DNA from: Straminergon stramineum | Lineage: Eukaryota; Streptophyta; Bryopsida; Hypnales; Calliergonaceae | Assembly (NCBI GenBank): GCA_963920665.1 | Contig: OY987272.1 | Coordinates: forward strand, 11,351,001-11,415,000 | Length of the DNA: 64,000 nucleotides | Direction of reading: 5' to 3' | Shown: one piece after another, positions 57,110 to 64,000 of the stretch | Position numbering within the stretch: the first letter of the stretch is position 1 | Layout: each line of letters starts with the position of its first letter | Program-made: the position numbers and the translations under genes | The notes under the pieces: model-generated | What the model saw: only the letters and a program-made list of their open reading frames with translations | Told to the model about the DNA's origin: nothing | Databases searched by the model: none

Positions 57110-59379
57110 CTACAACAAGCAACAATTTAAGACATTCTTTGATCATGTGAAACCATTTAATATCTATCATTAGTGGAAATATAGTTTGGACAAGGAAAAT
57201 GACGCACCAATTCTATAAGGCTTTTTTACCGCAAGGCAAAGAATCCCCCTAGAGTTGGCTAGTGGGGAGTGTATGGAACCTCTACTTAAATTGCCTTCCA
57301 AGTAATGGACTCCTAAATGCTTTTTTATCAATTTTTTGAAATTAAACTACTCTAAATGAAATCGGGGCAACACCCATACACCTCCCTAATATGCACCCTA
57401 CAATCTCCAAAGAACCCTAGTACCTACTTTAGGAGGTTAAAGTAACCTACTAGGCCTAATTTTGCCTGAAATTGGCCATTGGGGCACCAAATGGGTCAAA
57501 TTGGTGTCCTGAAATTAAATTCCAGTACACCACAACCACCCCAATTTCTAACTCACTTCCTAAATTGATGCCATATACCTACCTAGTTCCACAGACCCCA
57601 CCCCTAACATATTCACACATTCCTTTTAGGCCAATTAAGTTTTTCCTTCGATTTCATCATTCACATCCTGACCCTAATTTTACACCCAATTTGGACAATG
57701 CTTTCGCGCTTGCCCTAAAACCCTAAGAAATCCTCCTATACCTTCTCTAAACATTCACACCCTACAAGAGCATTGCATGCATGGCGAGTGAGCTATTCCT
57801 TGAAGATTGATAAGAAAAGATCATGTTGTAATTGGCATTATATTTAGATTCAGTTGAATTACAAGAAAAAAAAGATGAAATACCCAAAATAGACTGCCGC
57901 CAAATGGGTAGCAAACCTTGTCACACTAAAATGATTTTTTCGGCTTCATCCTTGTCCCAAAATGGGTGAGATTGTCCCGTTGGAAATTTGACTTCCCCAT
58001 CTTTCTTCTCACTAATATTCACGTCGATCCGCTATGCCAAACTCTCACAATTGCTCGCCAAAGTTGTCGGTCTTCTATAGCGAAGATAGCTTGACCTCTT
58101 TGCGCTAAATTGGCCGCTCCGTCCTCGTCCTTGCTCGGAATCGATTGAAACTTATTTCGTTGAAAAGCTGACTTTTTTCTCTCCATCCTCCCAAAAATTC
58201 AGCTCATTCCGCCCTTCTAATCTTCCGTAGTCAGTCACCAAAGTTGGCAGTCCCCTCCCATTTCAACAAAACCTTAATTCTCTCCACTCCAATTCCCATC
58301 TAACCTCCTTCCCATCATTCCTTCACCATTTACCCCCCAAAATAGTGACTTACTTGACAAATTATCATACCTTGGTTCCCTCATCTTAGTCTCTAGCTTC
58401 TCATGCTTTGAAAACGTCCATAATCACCAAAAATGCTCTCCAAAGATACATACACAAGAAGTTGGAAAAATTGAGAGAGTTGAGAGAGAGAGGGCTCCAA
58501 ACCCTAATTTAGGTTATATTCAAACTTCCTAATGGATTAGTTTTCTTAACTACTTTCATCTTACATTACTTCACTGTAAATTTGCTAATTTGGTGCAAAA
58601 TGCGAAATTAGTGCAAATCATGCTAGGTTATTGTAAATCCGCTAATTAAGTGTAATCTACTCTAATTTAGTGTAAATCACCCTAAATTACTAAAAAACAC
58701 TCTAAATTACTGAAAAACTACTATTTTAGTATTTTTAGCATTATTTTAGTGTTTAAATCACTACACTAGTATCATAGTCATAATTTTAGTCTAACTAAAT
58801 TTTTTTGGGTTTTTTATTATTTTATTATTTTTTGTAGGTTTTAATTTACTTTTAGTTTCATTTCCTACTTCTAGTCTTTTATTTTCATTTTCATTTTTCA
58901 TTTTTGGTTTTCATTTTGTCATCATTTTACCGTTAGCTTAATTTGGTTACTCTACCAAATCTTGCTTAACTTCTTTTTAGTTTTAACTCCCCATTTTTCC
59001 CTAAAATTTTCCCTAATTTCTTCCTAATTGCATTTTCTAGCATCTTGCCCTAACCTCATGAAGTTTCCATTGCTATTTAGCGAACAACTCCCTAACTGAT
59101 GGTTGTGGCTTAATCCAAAGTACTAACACTTTCAGATTTGCAAATTTAAGAAAATTGTTTATATTTTTTATTTTCTAAAAGGTGAACCAATATGGTGGTC
59201 CATAAAGACCCACATGACAAATTTAACCAACTATGGGTCTCCTTGTGCTCACTTCCTTGGTCTACACATATCATGTTTCCACTACTGTGTAGAATAAAAT
59301 TTCAATTGTATTGATGTTTTGAAGTGAATTCAAGATGTCATGGTGACACTAATTATAGTGCAAAGTCGCTTCAACTTAC
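57110..59379. other. CCD intron with two degenerate repeat blocks
   Basis: 57936-58075 and 58120-58255 are imperfect direct copies; both carry a cttcatccttgtccc/cgtcctcgtccttgc start, a tttcttctcac/ttttctctcca middle and ccaaagttgtcgg/ccaaagttggcag near the end. 58570-58800 is a minisatellite of degenerate 22-24-bp units (taatttagtgtaaatcac and similar). No coding exon was found in this intron. Confidence 0.5.
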
Positions 59380-60309
59380 AAGGTTTGTCGCTTGGATGGA
59401 GAGCCATAAACTTCCTACCATGGTATACCAGAGCGGTATTACCTACACTTACAAGGATAGGCCTGTTACTACAATTTCAATCATAAGCATAAAATAACCG
59501 AAAATAATCACAACACCTACCTAAATGCATCGCTCTAAGAGAATAATTATAGTTCCAAAACAATCCATGAAAATGGCAACTTCAGGAATGGACAGTTCAT
59601 TGTAGAATTTTTTAATAGCAAAGTATAATCGGAGGAGCACTGTTAGGAAAGATTAAAGTAGTGTGCATCAACCTTGGTATTGCCCATTCGAAACATCAAG
59701 CACCCCTAACTTAATTCGAAGTTACTCAAGCATGACGTACATCATCCCTCACAGTCCCCTTGTATCTCCAATCTGAAAAATAGAGAGACATATAAGTGAT
59801 CAGAACCAAGTATCAGAACCAAGCGTAAACCTTTTAGTAAGGGATATCAAACCTCTGTGGGCACAAATCTTCTATGGGAAAAAAACAATCCTTTTTTGAA
59901 AAGAAACCAATTACTACTAATTATTATTTGACTTAGCTTGGACTACCCCAAATTGCAAAAGTTCAAAGATTATTATAGAGTAGGAGTGAATTGGAGTACA
60001 ACAGTCAACTACAACTACTTGTAGCTACAATGAAGGCACAATGATTCTACGAATTGCTCCACAGCCAGAATAGTAGAAATGAGTGATGTTATTATAAACA
60101 CCAACCACACTCTTTAACTTTTGTACTTTCAATATAGGTAAACACAATCCTATTCGAAGTGAACACTGAAATCCAAATATTGTAAACTTTGTGTTACCTT
60201 GACAAACTTGGGTGCATCAAATTTCTCCTCTTGTTCTAGCCGGCTGGTGCAGACGTACTGCGCTATGTACGTCGCTTGTTCGTCCTTCATTTTCAATCCA
60301 TGTAGCATT

Positions 60310-61900
60310 CTGAAACATAAGAAGATCAAATTAGATTCCTCATTTCCAAATATTGCACATCAAAAATTGTTTACCAATGTTGAAAGGGCCCTTTTTTCCG
60401 ACCTCAGACTTATAGCAACTACTCATCATTTCAAAAAAAAACTCTGACCTTGCACTCCCAATAGGCATCCATATCCATCCTTGGATAGGTTCATGGGCCC
60501 TCCACAAATGCTTTGCTTTAAACCTTTGAATAAAGATTGGGGCCTAGGCATCTAGGAAAGCAAATTCATCTTCTCCAAATTTTGAAAATGGAAGACATGA
60601 TCGTGACATACAATAATATGATTGTTTGTGACAAATGAGAGAGATGACAATTCCTTAGAAGAAAAAAATGTCTACGTCATTTTCGCCCCCCGAGGCTTTT
60701 AATTCCTTGTACTCACTATTGCACTAAATTTGAATTTTTTTATCTTCCGTGATGACAAAAAGTACTTCGTGACAAAAAGTTGACCACCCATTTGTCAAAT
60801 ACTCAATACACATAGCAAGATTCAAAGTTTGGCCCATCGAGATATCATTTTCATCATTTGCAACAATATGCAAAAAGGTTATCTTCTAATATGTTTCTCA
60901 TTCTCCTTGTTGGTAGGATTCCTCTTAAGTAGAAAATTCTGAATTAAGAGCGCAAGAAGAAGTAGAGTTGCACGCACCCATTGCCATCAAACCTGCCGAG
61001 ATATCAACCATAACTCTAAATTAGACTCACTATACCATCAGGGTGGCCATGGAATCAACCCTTACAAAACCAAAGGGTCCATAATTTGATTGATCATACT
61101 GAGAAAAATATACTCTAAATGGGAACCAGTTCTACATCACTATAGTAGAATAAGAGACGAAAATTACACATGCGGTTGATCAAACAATAAATACAATTCT
61201 CCAAAGAAGGTCTCCAAGGACACAAAAGCTCTCTGCGGACCTTCCCAAAACAACTAACAAAACATGAGGCTCAATTTTCTCGATTCATTGTTCCAATATT
61301 TTCAAATGGTAAGACATCAAAAAGTTTCTCACCAATGAAGTCTAGCGGTTGGTGGGAAGAACTTAGGGTTTGAACCCACTCGCACAAACTCTCCATTCAT
61401 ACAATCTTGTCAACGCCCACTTTCAGATTTTCCATAAAGAAGGGATACTAGAACAACTCTGTCCCAAGATTTCACAAATCAATGAACTCCAAGCACACGA
61501 CATGTTGAAACTCTAAAGAAGTGAACTAAATCCAAAGACGAGTTGCATTAACCCTGTCAATTGTACACCATCTAATTGAATCCTGTGACTTGTATCCCAT
61601 CTACTTAAACCCTATCAATCATAACATGTAAGACACTTCCTCCCATCAGTCCACCCTACCAATTGTAACACGATAAGATTTTCAAGACTACATCTGGGAG
61701 GTGATAATTCAAATACACCACCTCTAGTCCTCATTCACTCTACCCCAATCTAATTCTCGCACCTTCACGTGGTCTCCTATCTCCGACATACACCATCAGA
61801 CAACCCTTTCCAAAAACTAAAAACAAAAGCACGCCATCATCTAAACTACTACCCAACGCATCTCAGTTCTTCACCAATAGTTAGTACCCATGGAGTACAA
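60310..61900. other. CCD intron, no further gene seen
   Basis: The stretch between the first CCD block and the 60.2-kb exon. No supported exon on either strand. Confidence 0.4.
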
Positions 61901-62942
61901 CAAAGTGGTTATTGATGGGATTCAAAAGAAGAACTAACTTACTGCAAGCCCAAATTGTCCCCCTCCAATGAAAAAATTGACCTACCAAGAACACAAGAAA
62001 CCAAGAAACTTGCTCACAAAAACGAGGGTTGGAAACACCAGTTCCAGAGTGGTTCCCATGACAAGCAGGTGGTCTGGTCGGCGCCATCTCCGTCGTGGGC
62101 GCGCAAAGTTCTCCTGAAACCACGGGTGCTCCTTCTTGCTTCCATAGTCGTCTATGTACCAAACGATGGCCCTCTCCAAGTAATCACAAAACTTCGATGC
62201 CATGTTCTTGGGGGAACTTCAAATGGTTTTGGGTTGGCAACAAGGGCTCCTTTTGTGCATCGCCATTGCCACCGCCACCTATGACGTTGCTGTCTCTTGC
62301 TATCACTATCACAAAGAATTACAGAACTTCCAACTGTTTCTAAAATTGGCATGCTGCTCACTATATATCACTCCTTACTATTGTATTACAGACCTATGTT
62401 CCTCATAAGCGAGGCTACCCAGGATATTGTAGACCTAGGTATAGTTATCCATTTGGTGTCAATTGCGATTTGCCGCTTGTTGATTTTTGATTTGGGGTGT
62501 ACGTCCCTAATTACAGTCAATGTCGTAGGACACTCCATCTCTTGTGCTGTGGACGAAGCAATGAAAAATAAATTCGAATGATTGGTTAGAAAGGTGCCTT
62601 TTTGTCTCACCGTGCTGGGCCACACTACCTTTGGCCACTCACACTTGAGACTTGCCGTGGACACTTGTTGGTGATGCAACAAATTAGATGAATTCATAGC
62701 AAGCTTGCCTTGTTGCTGGAGATGGCCGGATTTTTGTTTTGGGCGAGGAAAACGATTACATAACACTGTTTGTCATGTCTCCAAAAGATGTACATTTGTA
62801 ACAGAAAAACACGGATTGAATGTTGCACACATGAACAATGCAGATGGTCATGACTTAGAGCCGATGGCAAGCTGAGGGAGGGAACACCAAAAAGCAAGAG
62901 AGAAACTCCAATGATAACAGTAATGGTTGACCTAGAGTAAAC

Positions 62943-63947
62943 CTGTTGCACAGCACGTGAACTCCGGGAATGATTGTGAAGCTTGGAACGCCCCATTGGG
63001 AGCAAATGTCTTCAATTGGATGATGTATTGCTCAAGTTTAAACGGAATTTGAAATTTGGATGAAGGAATGGAATTTCTTGCATATGAATGAAACCCGAAT
63101 AATCTTTGGATGCATACTTCAGATTCAGTGACTGATCCTTAAGATAATGGTGAATTTTTCTTAGAAGAGCAAGCCAAACATGCATAGCTTGATCCTGTAG
63201 AGACTAAAATCAACACATTAGAGACAAAAATAACTATTCCCCTTAGCTAAATATTCCCCTGACATTTAGCAAATTCTCTGAATCAGTGATAAGCAATCAG
63301 ACAAGCAAGACAAATTCCAAATCCTGTTAAATTGAATCTTCTATTCAAGTGTGTAAGAGCAAGATAGAGCACCAATAGTCCATTAGGTCAATGATGAAAT
63401 CCCAAAGGTCAGAAGACAATAAGGAATTGGCCCTAAACCGTGAGACTTACATTGGCATAGAAGTTTGTCGACTTCTGAACTGCTCCAGTGACGGGATTAG
63501 AATCAGAATCAATGATAATCAATCAATGATCAAGAAAGGCAAACATGTGTATAGGACTACATCACCCCACTCTCTTTGATTCCAGGTTCAACATGTCGTC
63601 ATTACTCAGCAACCTAAAACATGCTAGTCTCATAAACCTTGAGTCAAGGCCATTATACATGAAAACTTACCAGAAGCAAGACCTTTCACATTGGGCCATC
63701 TAGGAAACGCCTGCACAGAAAAAACAGGTGCAAAACAAAACTTAAACTTCAAAGCTCGAGAAAGAGAGTACAACAATCATCAATGCTGCATAGTGCGGCA
63801 GCCCCGCACAATACTGCTAAAAACGTAGCGACCAAACGCACAACCACCTCGCGAAAACAACAAAGACAGAAAGCTTGAAGCAAAACCTCAGTCATACAGA
63901 AGTCTTGATTGCTATCTCCCGATAAAATCACGGCATCCTCATAAAAT
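62943..63947 (-). pseudogene. Possible 5' exons of the CCD pseudogene, running off the window
   Basis: Three splice-bounded blocks join in phase with each other and with the 62249 exon. 63887-63947: FYEDAVILSGDSNQDFCMTE, after ttctacag, though its donor is weak. 63671-63710: AFPRWPNVKGLAS plus one base, after ctgtgcag and with a gtaagt donor. 62943-63137: SVTESEVCIQRLFGFHSYAR to FPEFTCCAT plus one base, after cttaag and with a gtttac donor. The last joins at a Gly codon to ALVANPKPFEV. The content is hydroxylated, basic and Cys-containing, as expected of a plastid transit region, but there is no family signature here. An unrelated gene is possible, and no start codon was identified. Confidence 0.35.
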
Positions 63948-64000
63948 CTGTAGAAAATTGGCACCTCTAGGTGCCATTTGATTGTACCACATGAGTCACA

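Larger units (their letters stand above)
50723..62249 (-). pseudogene. Carotenoid cleavage dioxygenase (CCD1/NCED family) pseudogene
   Basis: The family cleaves carotenoids to apocarotenoids with an iron held by four His. Exons on the minus strand: 62249 to about 61950 (NPKPF, CDYLERAIVWYIDDYG, PWFQENFA, NPRF), 60198-60309 (MLHGLKMKDEQATYIAQYV), 59673-59772 (IGD, GVLDVSNG), 59380-59442 (NTALVYHGRKF), 56999-57109 (KVLEDGDLETMGHEF, AHPKLEPVT), about 56500-56710 (FTFSYDLSKSHVYYHVVSKE, MHDFATSE), 52520 to about 52655 (SVLPQYATNESQLKWF, CYIYHN), 52151-52256 (SLWEEGNEIVLYSCQL), 51899-52000 (YEFRMNL, INEKYVG), 51241-51486 (IGGNIEGLF, EEDDGYLITFVHDEN) and 50723-50846 ([19 protein letters not shown]). 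Lesions: frameshifts in the first block, TGA at 59749-59751, TAA at 59722-59724, acceptor AA at 56711-56712, a 1-base deletion near 56570, TAA at 52611-52613, donor AT at 51239-51240. The fourth His ligand (PYGFH) is Tyr. Confidence 0.85.

Noticed and set aside
61340..61400. tRNA-like TTC-loop text (gggtttgaacccac)
   Set aside because: No acceptor-stem pairing or anticodon arm could be built around it.
62297..62581. 94-codon plus frame
   Set aside because: No homology recognised; lies in an apparent CCD intron.
62694..63005. 103-codon minus frame with a signal-anchor-like stretch (ITVIIGVSLLLFGVPSL)
   Set aside because: It overlaps the phase-consistent exon 62943-63137 in another frame and reads through its donor; the hydrophobic run is probably intron.
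1..64000. CRISPR arrays, operons or bacterial-type systems
   Set aside because: All genes are intron-containing or plant-type; no regular spacer-repeat array or prokaryotic gene was seen.

Overview
This is nuclear DNA of a land plant. The evidence is GT-AG introns in every multi-exon gene, a plastid ATP/ADP carrier with a transit peptide, a LUC7 splicing factor, a SAUR gene, a carotenoid cleavage dioxygenase relic, and AT-rich gene-poor DNA full of small terminal-inverted-repeat elements. GC-rich exons in a very AT-rich background, compact non-seed-plant-like proteins and no recognisable monocot or dicot repeats make a bryophyte, perhaps a moss, my best guess. The sequence does not prove this.

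Layout. 1-3.3 kb: AT-rich DNA with a Mutator-type MITE. 3.66-7.76 kb (+): intact six-exon plastidic ATP/ADP antiporter (NTT). 8-15.7 kb: no genes, two further MITEs. 15.9-26.8 kb: a tandem array on the minus strand of three small ER thioredoxin-fold genes related to PDIL5-1. The first is broken at its active site; the other two have CPWS in place of CxxC. Their flanks were duplicated with them and carry later insertions, one of which has an empty site in a sister copy. 27.1-28.25 kb (+): a speculative small spliced secreted-peptide gene. 30.28-35.86 kb (-): intact 14-exon LUC7-like U1 snRNP protein. 36.2-48.3 kb: transposon graveyard with TTAA-flanked CCCC-ended elements, a 515-bp MITE pair and gag zinc-knuckle relics. 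48.86-49.51 kb (+): SAUR gene cut by one in-frame stop. 50.7 kb to about 62.2 kb, possibly to the window end (-): a carotenoid cleavage dioxygenase pseudogene with repeats in its introns and many lesions.

The genes do not form a pathway; they are ordinary eukaryotic neighbours. The two intact housekeeping genes act in plastid energy import and in 5' splice-site selection. The most informative parts are the PDI-like array, where paralogous copies date and define insertions, and the family of piggyBac-like TTAA elements. I found no convincing new multi-gene system.
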